Numbered from the stretch's first letter, positions 27,783-37,172 are shown. The stretch: 64,000 nt of DNA from Isosphaera sp. (GCA_013822085.1 PNJV01000004.1:33987-97986), one strand, 5' to 3'. Translations and numbers: made by a program. Notes: generated by a model from the letters alone, not told the origin.

Positions 27783-29246
27783 TCATTGGCTCTCAGGGGC
27801 CGGCTTCCAGCCCCGCGCCGGCGGCTCCTCGCCGGCGATCCGCATCTGCGCCCCGAGCGACCGCAGCTGATCGATCGGCCGCTGACCGATCACCACCCGC
27901 AGCGTCACCGAGCCGTTGCGGTAGGCCCGCCCGACCACACGCCCGCGCTTCTCCAGCGTGTCGACCGTGCGCGAGTCGCGCAGGTCCACCGTGATCTCCC
28001 GCTCGCGCTCCTCGCCGACGGCCATCGCCCGGATGGTCTGCCGGAGCCGGTCTATGCCCGGGTCGTCGGGCCGGTTGGCCTGCACGGCCATGGCCCCGGG
28101 CTCGCGCTGCTGCCACACGAGCAGGGAGGCGTTGTCCTTGAGCTTGTCCACCTTGTTCAGGACGATCAGCCGCGCCGGCTCGCGCCACACGCCCCCCCCA
28201 CCACCACCACCGCCGTCCCCATCCCCACCAGCACCGCCCTCGGCTGCCCCAGCCGAGCCGCCGCGCTTCTCCTCGGCCCTGCGGATCTCGCCAAAGAGCT
28301 CGGCCAGGGTCTGGTTGACCGTGCTCGCGTGCAGCTCGCACGCCGGGTCCGACACGTCCAGCACCACGATCAGCGCGTGCGCGTGCGTGGCCTCCTCCAG
28401 CGTGGCCCGGAAGGAGGCGATCAGGTGGTGCGGCAGGTCGCGCACGAACCCCACCGTGTCCGAGAGCATCGCGTTGACCCCGCCGCCAAGGTCCCACTCG
28501 CGCGTCCGCGTCACCAGCGTGGCAAAGAGCCGGTCGTCGGCGTAGGCCCCGCCCTCGGTGAGCGTGTTGAAGAGCGTGGACTTGCCCGCGTTGGTGTACC
28601 CCACCAGCCCCACCGTGAAGTGGTCCACGTTGCGCAGGGCCACCATCCGCCGCTTGCGGTCCTGGATCTGGTCGATGCGCTTCTTGAGGGCCAGCCGCCG
28701 GCTCTGGGCCAGCCGCCGGTCGATCTCCAGCTGCTGCTCGCCCGGCCCGCGCGTGCCGATCCCGGCGATGCCCCCAGAGCCGACGATCCGCTCCAGGTGG
28801 CTCCACATGGCGCGCAGCCGCGGGTACGTGTACTCCAGCTGCGCAAGCTCCACCTGCAGCTTGGCCTCCGTCGTCGTCGCCCGCGAGGCGAAGATGTCCA
28901 GGATCAGCTCCGACCGGTCGATCACCTTCCGCTCCACCGCTTCCTCGATGTTGGCGATCTGCCTCGGCGAGAGGTCGTGGTCGAAGATCACCGTGCCGGC
29001 CTCCAGCTGGGCGCACAGCGCCTTGAGCTCGGCCAGCTTGCCCGTGCCGATGTACGTCCCGGCGTTGGGGCGCTCCAGCCGCTGCTCGAGGGTGCCCACG
29101 ACGATCGCCCCGGCCTGCTCGGCCAGGGCCCGCAGCTCGCCGAAGGGGTCGCGCGCGTCGTAGACCGAGTCCGGCAGCCGCACCGCCGCCAGGACCGCCC
29201 GCTCGGACCTGACCCGGATCGCCTCGCGCTCATTCGAGACCGGCAT
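27783..29246 (-). CDS. hflX: ribosome-associated GTPase HflX
   Basis: A 487-residue GTPase that splits or rescues stalled ribosomes. The N-terminal HflX domain has GTYIGTGKLAELK and the signature GIGTRGPGEQQLEIDRR (about residues 162-178). G1 is GLVGYTNAGKSTLFN (213-227), G3 DTVGFVRDLPHHL, G4 NKVDK. A low-complexity insertion rich in Gly/Ala/Glu sits between G3 and G4 (near 325-350). The start MPVSNEREAI at 29246 is preferred to an upstream frame extension. Confidence 0.96.
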   Translation of the reverse strand: MPVSNEREAIRVRSERAVLAAVRLPDSVYDARDPFGELRALAEQAGAIVVGTLEQRLERPNAGTYIGTGKLAELKALCAQLEAGTVIFDHDLSPRQIANIEEAVERKVIDRSELILDIFASRATTTEAKLQVELAQLEYTYPRLRAMWSHLERIVGSGGIAGIGTRGPGEQQLEIDRRLAQSRRLALKKRIDQIQDRKRRMVALRNVDHFTVGLVGYTNAGKSTLFNTLTEGGAYADDRLFATLVTRTREWDLGGGVNAMLSDTVGFVRDLPHHLIASFRATLEEATHAHALIVVLDVSDPACELHASTVNQTLAELFGEIRRAEEKRGGSAGAAEGGAGGDGDGGGGGGGGVWREPARLIVLNKVDKLKDNASLLVWQQREPGAMAVQANRPDDPGIDRLRQTIRAMAVGEEREREITVDLRDSRTVDTLEKRGRVVGRAYRNGSVTLRVVIGQRPIDQLRSLGAQMRIAGEEPPARGWKPAPESQ

Positions 29247-29354
29247 GCCCTCAACCGTAGCGCCGCCGCTGGCTCGGCCACCGGGCTCGGCCACCGGGCT
29301 CAGGTCCGGCTCAGGTCCGCGCTGGAGGGCGCCTCCGCCCCGCGCTCGCTGCGC

Positions 29355-30617
29355 CTAGCCCCGCCGATGCCACGGGTGCGCCAGCCCGCGCGCCGCCAGC
29401 ACCACCAGCGGCCCCGCCAGCATCCACACCGAACGCCCCTCGATCGACCCCCACCAGTACATCGGGGCCGCAACCGCCACCGCCGCGATGATCGCGCCCC
29501 ACTGGCGGGCCCCCGGCGCCCGCGTGGGCCACCCGAACCGCGCCGGCACCACCGCGACGAGCACGTACGCCGGCGCCGCCAGCGCGTAGAACGACAGGAA
29601 CAGCCTGTACACCACCTCGAACGGCAGCCACCGCCCCGGGCCCTGCGCCCGCGCGGCGGCCCCCAGTGCCAGCCCGATCAGCACCGCTGCGGCCACCAGC
29701 GCGGGCCACGCCAGGCGCCCCACGCCCATCCCCCGGAGCGTCCCGCCCAGCTCCGGCGCGTGCATGACCACCTTGAGCGCCCCCTGGGCGCACAGGTACG
29801 CCACAAGCAGCGCCCCCACGAGCCCCGGCACGCCCGCCACCACCGCGCCGCCCTGGCCCTCAAGGCCCACCAAGTGCGCGTAGGCCGCCGAGAGCAGGAT
29901 CATCAGCCCGAAGACCCCCACAAAGCCCAGCGCAAAGGCGGCGTGGCTCTTGGCCGGCGACCCGACGCTCTGGCGCGCCCGGTGGAACGTCAGGTCCAGG
30001 TATGGGCACAGGGCAAAGCCCAGCACGCTCGCCGGGGCCAGCAGCAACGCCTCCCCCGCGCCCGCGCCGCGGCCCCAGAGCGTCCAGTCCGGGACCCGGA
30101 CCGGCTCGCTCTCGCCCCAGCGCCCCAGCGCAGCCGCCAGCAGCGCCGCGACCATCGACACCAGCACCGCCCCCACGCGCCACCCGCGCGCCCCGAGCAG
30201 CACGCACGCGCACACCCCGATCCCCCCCAGCGCCGCCCACGGCCTGCCCGCTGCGCCCTCCGCTGTGACGATCGCCCCGACAAAGAGCCCCTGGTACGCC
30301 AGCGTCACCAGCGTGAACGCCGCGCACGCCGGCCCGTGCGCGGCCACCACCGCCCGGCTCTGCCCCGGCGAGCGCAGCACCCACCCCATCGCCGCCGCCC
30401 CGAGCACGTTGGGCACCGCAAAGACCGCGTACCCGGCCCACCCAAAGTCGCGCAGCATCAGCGCCGGCAGGAACATCCCGATGCACCACGTCCACGAGAG
30501 CCCCAGGTACAGCGCCACGGGCCCCACGCCCGCCCCGGGCGCCAGGGCCAAGCTGGACCCCAGGGCCGGGCCGCCGACCGGCCTCGCCCCCTGACCATGT
30601 GACGGCGCGGCGCTCAT
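29355..30617 (-). CDS. multi-spanning membrane protein of unknown function
   Basis: A 420-residue protein with about eleven hydrophobic segments (LYLGLSWTWCIGMFLPALML, VFAVPNVLGAAAMGWVL, FALGFVGVFGLMILLSAAYA and others). The layout, with GWAGYAVFAVPNVLGA near the first helices, recalls sodium/solute symporter-like LeuT-fold proteins, but no signature was found. The start overlaps the stop of the upstream M3 peptidase by 4 nt (ATGA), so the two are translationally coupled. A transport role is a guess. Confidence 0.7.
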   Translation of the reverse strand: MSAAPSHGQGARPVGGPALGSSLALAPGAGVGPVALYLGLSWTWCIGMFLPALMLRDFGWAGYAVFAVPNVLGAAAMGWVLRSPGQSRAVVAAHGPACAAFTLVTLAYQGLFVGAIVTAEGAAGRPWAALGGIGVCACVLLGARGWRVGAVLVSMVAALLAAALGRWGESEPVRVPDWTLWGRGAGAGEALLLAPASVLGFALCPYLDLTFHRARQSVGSPAKSHAAFALGFVGVFGLMILLSAAYAHLVGLEGQGGAVVAGVPGLVGALLVAYLCAQGALKVVMHAPELGGTLRGMGVGRLAWPALVAAAVLIGLALGAAARAQGPGRWLPFEVVYRLFLSFYALAAPAYVLVAVVPARFGWPTRAPGARQWGAIIAAVAVAAPMYWWGSIEGRSVWMLAGPLVVLAARGLAHPWHRRG

Positions 30618-32344
30618 GCCGGGATCGTGTCCAGGAGCTCCTCGACGCCGCGCCAGGTGCGCTCGATGCGCTCCGGCGAGAAGCCGAACTCGATCCCCGC
30701 CGCCGCGAACAGCTCCGGCAGCGGCCGCGAGCCGCCCAGCCGCAGGGCCGCCTTGTAGCCGCGCATCGCCCGGGCCGGGTCGGCGCGGTAGACGCCGTCG
30801 AGCTGGAGCGCGCCAAGCTGGGCGATCCCGTACTCGATGTAGTAGAACGGCATGCCGAACAGGTGCAGCTGCCGCTGCCACATGGCGTCTCGGGCCTGGG
30901 CCAGGGCCACGCCCTCCTCCTGCCCGGACCAGTCCACCAGCGGCGCAAAGCGCTCGTACACGCCGGCCCACGCCGCGTCGCGCTCGGCCCGGGTGTGCCC
31001 CGGGTTGGTGTACACCCAGTGCTGGAACTGGTCGATGGTGGCGATCCACGGCAGCATCACCGCGATCTGCTCCAGGTGCACCCGCCGGGCGCGGTGCGCC
31101 TCAGCGGGGGCGTAGAACTCGTCGAGGAACGGCGCCGCGACCAGCTCCATCGTCATCGAGGCCACCTCGCAGAACTCGATCGGCGCGTCGGAGCGGTAGG
31201 CCAGGATCGGCTCGGGGCGGCACAGCAGGGCGTGGAACGCGTGCCCCGCCTCGTGGAGGATCGTCTCCACGTCGCGCTGCACCCCCACCGCGTTCATGAA
31301 GATGAACGGCAGCCTCGACCGGTCGCGCGTCGCCTGGTAGCCCCCGGGCGCCTTGCCCTTGCGCGAGGCCAGGTCCAGCGAGCCCCCGGCCCGCAGCGAG
31401 CCGAAGAGCGCCCCCAGCTCCGGGTCCATCCGCTCAAAGACGCGCGCCGCCCGCAGGACCATGTCTTGCGCATCGGCGAACGGCCGCAGCGGCGGACGAC
31501 CCTTGATGTCCACCGCCAGGTCCCACGGCCGGAGTCGCCCGAGCCCCAGGGCCTCGGCCCGCCGCGCGTTGAGCCGCCGCATCGCCGGCACCACGTGCCG
31601 CTCGACGCCCGCGGCGAAGGCGTCGCAGTCGGCCACCGTGTAGTCGAAGCGCCGCCGGGCCTTGAAGGCGTAGTCGCGGTAGTTGTCAAACCCCGCGTTG
31701 GCCGCGGCGCGCTGGCGCAGCTCCAGCATCCGGTCGTAGACCTCGTCGATGCGCCCCCGGTCGGCCAGCCGCCGCGCAGCCACCAGCGCCCACGCCTGGC
31801 GGCGCGTGGCCCGGTCCGTCTCTTCCTGGTACCGGCCCAGCTGCGCCAGCGTCATCTCCTGCCCGCGGAACTGCGCCGTCATGGCCCCGCACACCTGCGA
31901 GTACTCCTGGTCCAGCTTGGACAGGGCCGTCTCGATCGGCACGTTCTCGGGGCGGAACAGCTCCACCGCGGCCCGGATGTCGCGCAGCAGCACGCCGTAC
32001 CGCGACGGGTCCAGGCCCGCCGCGTGCGCGCTCTGGGCGATCTTGCGGTCCAGCTCGAACCCCGACTCCTTGAGCCCGGGCTGGACGCCCTCGACGAACG
32101 CCAGGTACGCCGCGTTAGCACCCGCGTCGTCGGTGTGGCAGGTCATGGCGATGTACAGCTCGCTCCCGGCCTGCGCAGCGGCCGCGTCCAGCTCGCTGCG
32201 GTCGAGGATCAGCCGCTCCAGGTCGCCCGGCGAGCCGATCGGCCGATCGATCAGCGCCGCGTACAACGGCCGCAGCTGCTCCCACTTGGTCGCGTCGAGC
32301 CCGGGCGGAACATAGTCGGAGGCGGGCGTGAACGTCGGGATCAT
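30614..32344 (-). CDS. M3 family zinc oligoendopeptidase (PepF-like)
   Basis: A 576-residue metallopeptidase. The zinc motif HEAGH is at residues 364-368, and the downstream glutamate region reads PIEFCEVASMTMEL. The N-terminal half is helical (DFNYRDYAF-like FDNYRDYAFKARRRFDY), and the C-terminal YYIEYGIAQLGALQLDGVYR is typical of the M3B oligoendopeptidases. It would cut small cytoplasmic peptides. The start MIPTFTPASDY at 32344 matches the family start. Residues upstream in the frame are low complexity. Confidence 0.93.
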   Translation of the reverse strand: MIPTFTPASDYVPPGLDATKWEQLRPLYAALIDRPIGSPGDLERLILDRSELDAAAAQAGSELYIAMTCHTDDAGANAAYLAFVEGVQPGLKESGFELDRKIAQSAHAAGLDPSRYGVLLRDIRAAVELFRPENVPIETALSKLDQEYSQVCGAMTAQFRGQEMTLAQLGRYQEETDRATRRQAWALVAARRLADRGRIDEVYDRMLELRQRAAANAGFDNYRDYAFKARRRFDYTVADCDAFAAGVERHVVPAMRRLNARRAEALGLGRLRPWDLAVDIKGRPPLRPFADAQDMVLRAARVFERMDPELGALFGSLRAGGSLDLASRKGKAPGGYQATRDRSRLPFIFMNAVGVQRDVETILHEAGHAFHALLCRPEPILAYRSDAPIEFCEVASMTMELVAAPFLDEFYAPAEAHRARRVHLEQIAVMLPWIATIDQFQHWVYTNPGHTRAERDAAWAGVYERFAPLVDWSGQEEGVALAQARDAMWQRQLHLFGMPFYYIEYGIAQLGALQLDGVYRADPARAMRGYKAALRLGGSRPLPELFAAAGIEFGFSPERIERTWRGVEELLDTIPA

Positions 32345-32483
32345 CGTGGCTCCTGCTTCCGGCCCGCCCTGGCCTGCGTCGGCGGCCCGCGTCCGATCCT
32401 TGGTGCCCCGCCACGCCGGCGCCGGGCCTCTCTTGGCAACGCCGGGCTTCTTGGCCAAGCCGGGCCCGCGTTCGGCGCCGCGG

Positions 32484-33428
32484 CTACGGGCGGTTGAGAT
32501 CGATCACTTGCACGGGCGGTTCGGCGGGGGGCTTGGGGGCCTTGGCCGCGTTCTCTGCGCGCTGGGCGTCCTCGGCCGAGCGCACCAGGCCGGTCACGAG
32601 CGTCCCGAGATAGATCACCACCGCCAGGGCCACGTGGATCAGCGCCACGGTGTGGATCTCCGCCAGCGGGCGCCGCACGAACGCCACCAGCGCAAGCCAG
32701 TACGCCCCGGCGCCCATGCCCAGGGCCAGCACCGCGCCCAGCTGCCCCCACGGCATCGGCACGTTGGAGACCGCAAAGAACCCCGCCACCGCCACCCCCA
32801 TGACCCCCGCGGCGCGTTCCAGCTTGCCCACGCTCAGGCCCGCGGCCCAGGCCGTGCACGCCAGCGCCGCCACGCCCACGCTGGTGTACACCGCGATGCC
32901 GAAGACCGTCGCCCCGATCCGACCGACCGTGAGCAAGAACCCGGAGCCGGGCACCGCCGAGAGCCCAGCGAACACCATCGCCAGCACCGCCACGGCCCCC
33001 ACCACCACCGCCAGCACCACCGGCTGCGGCCAGGCCCCAGTGATGAACGTGCCGGCTGCGACCTCGCCGCCGGGCCCTGCGCCCGCGGGGGCCGCGCCGC
33101 CCGCCCTGGTCCCTTCCGGTTGCCCTGCGCCGGACCCGGCGACGCCCGCAGCGGGCTGGACCTGCCGCGCCGAGTGCGCCCTGAACCGCTCGATCGCCTC
33201 CAGATCGGGCCGATCGCCCAGCTGGATCTGCTCGTCCCCGTGCTGGGCGTCGTGGGCCGGCGCCGGCTCGGTTGCACCAGCCGCCCGGCGAGCGGGGGCC
33301 GCGCCGCTGGGAGCAGGGCCAGCGGCGGACGGGCCGACGGGAACCGGTCCCGCAGCGGGCTGGCCGTCGTGGCTCGGGTGGTCCGGCGCGGGCTCGGGCT
33401 GAGCAAGGTTGAAAGGCTGGTCGGCCAT
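32484..33428 (-). CDS. membrane protein of unknown function with disordered N-terminus
   Basis: A 314-residue protein starting MADQPFNLAQPEPAPDHPSH. Residues 1-130 are Pro/Ala/Gly-rich and likely disordered. About five membrane segments follow (VVLAVVVGAVAVLAMVFAGL, IALHVALAVVIYLGTLV-like and others), and a short Pro/Lys/Ala tail ends in VIDLNRP. No family was recognised. It lies 32 nt after the upstream phosphoglycerate mutase gene and 139 nt before the M3 peptidase, on the same strand. Confidence 0.7.
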   Translation of the reverse strand: MADQPFNLAQPEPAPDHPSHDGQPAAGPVPVGPSAAGPAPSGAAPARRAAGATEPAPAHDAQHGDEQIQLGDRPDLEAIERFRAHSARQVQPAAGVAGSGAGQPEGTRAGGAAPAGAGPGGEVAAGTFITGAWPQPVVLAVVVGAVAVLAMVFAGLSAVPGSGFLLTVGRIGATVFGIAVYTSVGVAALACTAWAAGLSVGKLERAAGVMGVAVAGFFAVSNVPMPWGQLGAVLALGMGAGAYWLALVAFVRRPLAEIHTVALIHVALAVVIYLGTLVTGLVRSAEDAQRAENAAKAPKPPAEPPVQVIDLNRP

Positions 33429-33460
33429 GGGAGATCCTTGGCCCGCCGGGGCGGGGGCTT

Positions 33461-34783
33461 TCAGGGCTCCCCGGCGCTGGCGGGGCCCGGCGTCGCTGCG
33501 GGCGGGACGGCCGGCGCGCGCAGCAGCACGTCCATAAGAGTGTGCCCCTGGGGGACATGCCAGCCGCCCAGCGCAGCCTGGGCCTCGGTGAGCCGGGCCG
33601 CCCGGCCGGGGGCCACGCCGGCGCCAGCGATCAGCACGGGCACCGGGGCGTCGTGGTGGCGGCGCGTGCTCACCAGCGTGGCGTGATCGGGCAGCACCAT
33701 CACCCGCCAGCGCCCGGGCCGGTCGCGCTCCAGGCTCCGGACGATCGGCCCGACGACGTGCCGGTCGATCGCCTCGATCGCGGCGACCTTGGTGCGCCAG
33801 TCGCCCTGATGGCTGGCCTCGTCGGGGGCCTCCACGTGGCAGCAGACCACCCCGTGGTCGGCCAGGGCCTCGACCGTGGCCCGCCCCTGGGCGGCGTAGT
33901 CGTTGTCGTGGTAGCTCGTCACGCCCGGCACGCGCAGGCGCGTCCACCCGATCAGGTGCGCGATGCCCGCCAGCAGGTCCACCGCGGTGGTCATGGCGCC
34001 GCGCACGCCGAAGCGCCCCTGAAAGCCGGGCATGCTCGGCCGAGTGCCCTGGCCCCAGGGCCAGGCCAGGTTGGCCGGGCGCTTGCCCGCGGCGCGGCGG
34101 GCCGCGTTGACCGGGTGCCCGGGCAGCGCCGCCGCTGAGGCGGCGATCATGGCCCCGAGCACGCGCTCGGCCTCCAGCGCCGCCTCGCCGGTGTTGCGCG
34201 CCGTGGGGGCGTGGTGGCGCCACGGCTTGCCCGGCACCTCGTGCGGCGGCGTCGTGACGACCTCGCCGTGGGCAAGCCCCGACCAGTTGGCCCAGACGCC
34301 GCGGTAGGACACCCCGTGACGCAGCTCCGACCGCCCCCACACCCCCGGCACAGCTGCGCCCCAGGCCCGGGCCAGGGCCTCGAAGAGCTCCCGGGCCTCG
34401 GCGTCGCTGATCGCCCCGGCTGAGTGATCGAGCATCAGCCCCTCGTCGGGCGTGCCCGGCTCGCCCACGCTGACGAGGTTCACGCGGTACAGGTGCGCAC
34501 CCGCCGGCGGGTCCAGCCCGATCGCCGCCGCCTCCAGCGGGGCCCGGCCGGTGTGGTACTCCCGCGGGTCGTAGCCCAGCAGGCACATGCTGCACACGTC
34601 CGACCCCGCCTGCCACCCGGGCGGCGTCGTGCCGGCCGTCCCGACTGCGCCCCTGCGAGCCAGCGCGTCCAGCGCCGGCGTCTGGGCCGCCTCCAGCGGC
34701 GTGCGCCCCCCCAGCTCGGCAAGCGGCTGGTCCGACGCCCCGTCGGCGATGATCACCACGTGCGACTGCGCCGGCGCGGCCAT
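33461..34783 (-). CDS. ApgM-type 2,3-bisphosphoglycerate-independent phosphoglycerate mutase (alkaline phosphatase superfamily)
   Basis: A 440-residue protein beginning with the metal site VVIIADGASDQPL and carrying GRTPLEAAQTPALDALAR, VCSMCLLGYDPREYHTGRAP (catalytic Ser in GSDVCSM), DYAAQGRATVEALADHGVVC, CHVEAPDEASHQGD and VLPDHATLVSTRRHHDAPVP. These match the archaeal-type iPGM family (ApgM). In some bacteria the family is annotated as a proposed homoserine kinase, so the substrate here is uncertain. Confidence 0.85.
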   Translation of the reverse strand: MAAPAQSHVVIIADGASDQPLAELGGRTPLEAAQTPALDALARRGAVGTAGTTPPGWQAGSDVCSMCLLGYDPREYHTGRAPLEAAAIGLDPPAGAHLYRVNLVSVGEPGTPDEGLMLDHSAGAISDAEARELFEALARAWGAAVPGVWGRSELRHGVSYRGVWANWSGLAHGEVVTTPPHEVPGKPWRHHAPTARNTGEAALEAERVLGAMIAASAAALPGHPVNAARRAAGKRPANLAWPWGQGTRPSMPGFQGRFGVRGAMTTAVDLLAGIAHLIGWTRLRVPGVTSYHDNDYAAQGRATVEALADHGVVCCHVEAPDEASHQGDWRTKVAAIEAIDRHVVGPIVRSLERDRPGRWRVMVLPDHATLVSTRRHHDAPVPVLIAGAGVAPGRAARLTEAQAALGGWHVPQGHTLMDVLLRAPAVPPAATPGPASAGEP

Positions 34784-34820
34784 GCGCCCAGCGTATCACG
34801 CCCGGGGCGTAATCTCGGCC

Positions 34821-35963
34821 ATGCCCACCCGACCCCGTACGCCCGCACGCTCGCGCCGCAGCGCGCAACCCCGCCCGCACACCCCCGCGCCCGCCACGCT
34901 CCCCGACGGCTTCAACCCCGACGACGCGGCCAAGCCAGGCTCGGGCGTCTTCGGGCTCCCGTACACCCTCGAGCAGGCCCGGATCGTCCTCCTGCCCGTC
35001 CCGTTCGACGCCACCACCAGCTTCGGCGGCGGCACCAGCGGCGGGCCCGAGGCCATCCGCGCCGCCTCGGCGCAGGTGGACCTGCACGACGGGCAGTTCG
35101 GCGACGCCTTCCGCTGCGGCATCCACATGACCCGGCCCCCGCGCTGGATCCTGCCCCTGTCCCGCCGCGCGCGCGCCGCGGCCCTGCCCATCATCCGCGC
35201 CGGCGGGATCGACCCGCGCCGGGCGACCAAGGCCCAGCGCCGCGCGCTCGAAACCGTCGGCCGGGCCTCGGAGCGCATCGAGGCCCACACCCGCCAGCTG
35301 TGCGCCCAACTGCTGGCCCAAGGCAAGGTCCCCGGCCTGATCGGCGGCGATCACTCCACCCCGCTGGGGGCCATCCGGGCCTGCGCCGAGCACGCCGCGC
35401 CCGACGGCGGCATCGGCCTGCTGCACGTCGACGCGCACCTGGACCTGCGCGACTCCTTCGAGGGCTTCGCCCAGTCCCACGCCTCGATCATGCACAACGT
35501 CCTGACCCACGCCCCCGGCGTGCGCGCCGTCGTCTCGATCGGGATCCGCGACGCCGGCCGCGCCGAGCTGGACCTTGTCAACGCCCACCCCCAGCGCCTC
35601 TACGCGCACACCGACCTGGCCTGGGCCCAGCTCATCGACGGCGGCCGGACGTTCACCGAGCTGGTCCAGGAGGCGCTCGGGCCGCTCCCCCAGCGCGTCT
35701 ACGTCTCCTTCGACATCGACGGCCTTGACCCCTCGCTCTGCCCGCACACCGGCACGCCCGTCCCCGGCGGGCTGAGCTTCCAGCGGGCCTCGATGCTCCT
35801 GGGGCTCCTGGTCGCCTCCGGCAGGCGTGTGATCGGCTTCGACCTGGTCGAGGTCTGCCCGGGCCCGAGGGGCAACACCTGGGACGCCACCGTCGGCGCC
35901 CGCGTCCTGTACAAGCTCTGCGGGGCCGCGGCCCAGGGCCTGGCCAGCCAGGGTCACCCCTGA
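34821..35963 (+). CDS. arginase/agmatinase family ureohydrolase
   Basis: A 380-residue binuclear manganese enzyme. Metal-binding motifs are GGDHSTPLGAI, HVDAHLDLRDSFEGF, and SFDIDGLDPSLCPHTGTPVP. The early DATTSFGGGTSGGPEAIRAA is also typical. The family hydrolyses arginine, agmatine or related guanidines. Agmatinase would feed polyamine synthesis, but the substrate cannot be told from sequence. It has about 30 extra basic N-terminal residues and a 35-residue insertion after the first strand (GIHMTRPPRW...). Start at 34821. Confidence 0.9.
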   Translation: MPTRPRTPARSRRSAQPRPHTPAPATLPDGFNPDDAAKPGSGVFGLPYTLEQARIVLLPVPFDATTSFGGGTSGGPEAIRAASAQVDLHDGQFGDAFRCGIHMTRPPRWILPLSRRARAAALPIIRAGGIDPRRATKAQRRALETVGRASERIEAHTRQLCAQLLAQGKVPGLIGGDHSTPLGAIRACAEHAAPDGGIGLLHVDAHLDLRDSFEGFAQSHASIMHNVLTHAPGVRAVVSIGIRDAGRAELDLVNAHPQRLYAHTDLAWAQLIDGGRTFTELVQEALGPLPQRVYVSFDIDGLDPSLCPHTGTPVPGGLSFQRASMLLGLLVASGRRVIGFDLVEVCPGPRGNTWDATVGARVLYKLCGAAAQGLASQGHP

Positions 35964-36054
35964 CCCAGCGGCCGCGTACATCCCCTAGACCGCCACGCGC
36001 TGAGGCCCGCTGACGGCCGGTGTACCCAGATCCCGGGGGTCTACAGTCCAACCG

Positions 36055-36732
36055 ATGGAGCCGATCGGACCGCAGACCGACCACCCTGACACCGCGGCGC
36101 CCCACGGGCCCGACCCGTGGCTGGCTCGGCTGGGCCGACCGGTCGATCCCGACCTGCCGCGCACCGAGCCCGATCCGACGGCGGTCGAAGAGCTCCGCAC
36201 CATCCTGCGAAAATCCCTGGCCAAGTCCCTCTCCCGCCGCGGGGTCAGCGACGCCGACCTGGACGACTTTGCGCAGGAAGCGACGGTGCGGGTGCTCTCT
36301 CGGCTGGACAACTTCCGCGGCGACAGCCGGTTCACCACCTGGGCGATCTCCGTGGCCACGCGCGTGGCCCTGACCCACCTGCGGACCCGCCAGTGGCAGG
36401 CCCGCGGGCAGGACGTGGACGCCGACGACTACCTGGGCACCCGCGCCGACCCCGGCGCCCAGCGCCCCGACCAGACGCTGGAAAAGCACGCGGTGCTCGA
36501 GGCCCTCCGGCGGGCGATCCACGAGCGCCTGACCGAGAAGCAGCGCTCGGCCCTCTTGGCCGAGCTGGGCGGGGCACCGACCCACGTGGTCGCAGAGCGG
36601 CTGGGCATGACCCGCGGGGCCCTGTACAAGCTCACCCACGACGCCCGCAAACGCCTCAAAGAGGCCCTGGAATCCGCCGGGTACACCGACGGCGACGTAA
36701 GCCGCGCACTCAACGGCGCATCGCACAACTAG
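36055..36732 (+). CDS. ECF-type RNA polymerase sigma factor
   Basis: A 225-residue sigma factor. Region 2 spans about residues 45-115 (VSDADLDDFAQEATVRVLSR, NFRGDSRFTTWAISVATRVA). Region 4 spans about 145-210 (RLTEKQRSALLAELGG, VVAERLGMTRGALYKLTHDA). It directs RNA polymerase to a stress-type regulon. The next gene starts 3 nt after the stop and encodes a zinc anti-sigma protein, so the pair forms a sigma/anti-sigma switch. About 40 N-terminal residues are Pro/Asp-rich. Confidence 0.92.
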   Translation: MEPIGPQTDHPDTAAPHGPDPWLARLGRPVDPDLPRTEPDPTAVEELRTILRKSLAKSLSRRGVSDADLDDFAQEATVRVLSRLDNFRGDSRFTTWAISVATRVALTHLRTRQWQARGQDVDADDYLGTRADPGAQRPDQTLEKHAVLEALRRAIHERLTEKQRSALLAELGGAPTHVVAERLGMTRGALYKLTHDARKRLKEALESAGYTDGDVSRALNGASHN

Positions 36733-36734
36733 TC

Positions 36735-37034
36735 ATGGACATCACCCCTGACAAGCTCAAGCTGCTCCTGCGTTCGGTGGTCGAGGCCCGCCACGAGGAG
36801 ATGTGCTGCGACGAGTGGCTCGACCACATCGGGGGGTACGTCGAGGCCCTGCGGGCCAACCGCCCGCTGGTGGGCAAGCTCCAGGACGTTCGCCACCACA
36901 TGAACATGTGCCCGGAGTGCGCCGAGGAGCTCAGGACGATCCTCGACTCGCAGGACGCCCCCCCGCACCAGCCGCGCACGGGCCCAGGCTGGGATATCAG
37001 CAGCCCCAACCGCCCGAGCGACCCCAGGGCCTAA
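36735..37034 (+). CDS. small zinc-binding anti-sigma factor (ZAS-like)
   Basis: A 99-residue soluble protein. It has the H-x3-C-x2-C motif of the ZAS domain (H55, C59, C62 in RHHMNMCPECAEEL), with C24/C25 (MCCDEWLDHIGGYV) as candidates for the remaining ligand. ZAS proteins hold their ECF sigma factor inactive, often releasing it on thiol oxidation. No membrane segment is present. It follows the sigma gene after 2 nt. The C-terminal 30 residues are Pro/Ser-rich. Confidence 0.85.
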   Translation: MDITPDKLKLLLRSVVEARHEEMCCDEWLDHIGGYVEALRANRPLVGKLQDVRHHMNMCPECAEELRTILDSQDAPPHQPRTGPGWDISSPNRPSDPRA

Positions 37035-37114
37035 GAGCCGCCCTCGTGGTGGTTGTCTCCGTGACGGCGCGCGTCCGGGTCCGAAAAGCCATGGGCAAGT
37101 CACGGGCTATCCGC

Positions 37115-37142
37115 TTCTTGTGCCCGCCGGGTGTGCTATAGG
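37115..37142 (+). promoter_or_regulatory. candidate promoter of the second ECF sigma gene
   Basis: TATAGG at 37137-37142 preceded by TG one base upstream is an extended -10 element. A weak TTCTTG lies 16 bp upstream at 37115-37120. It lies about 180 nt before the sigma gene start, and an inverted repeat follows directly. Confidence 0.4.
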
Positions 37143-37146
37143 GTGA

Positions 37147-37172
37147 AATTCCCACGCGTAGGCATGGGAATT
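37147..37172 (+). promoter_or_regulatory. inverted repeat in the leader of the second ECF sigma gene
   Basis: AATTCCCA (37147-37154) and TGGGAATT (37165-37172) are perfect 8-bp inverted arms with a 10-bp spacer. The AT-rich arms stand out from the surroundings. It could be an operator or an RNA hairpin. A related palindrome, GGGAATTCCC, occurs at 50607-50616. Confidence 0.5.

Noticed and set aside
34424-35728. Long plus-strand frame across the phosphoglycerate mutase and arginase-family genes
   Set aside because: Arg/Ala/Pro-rich shadow. The arginase-family gene with intact metal motifs occupies another frame of the same strand.
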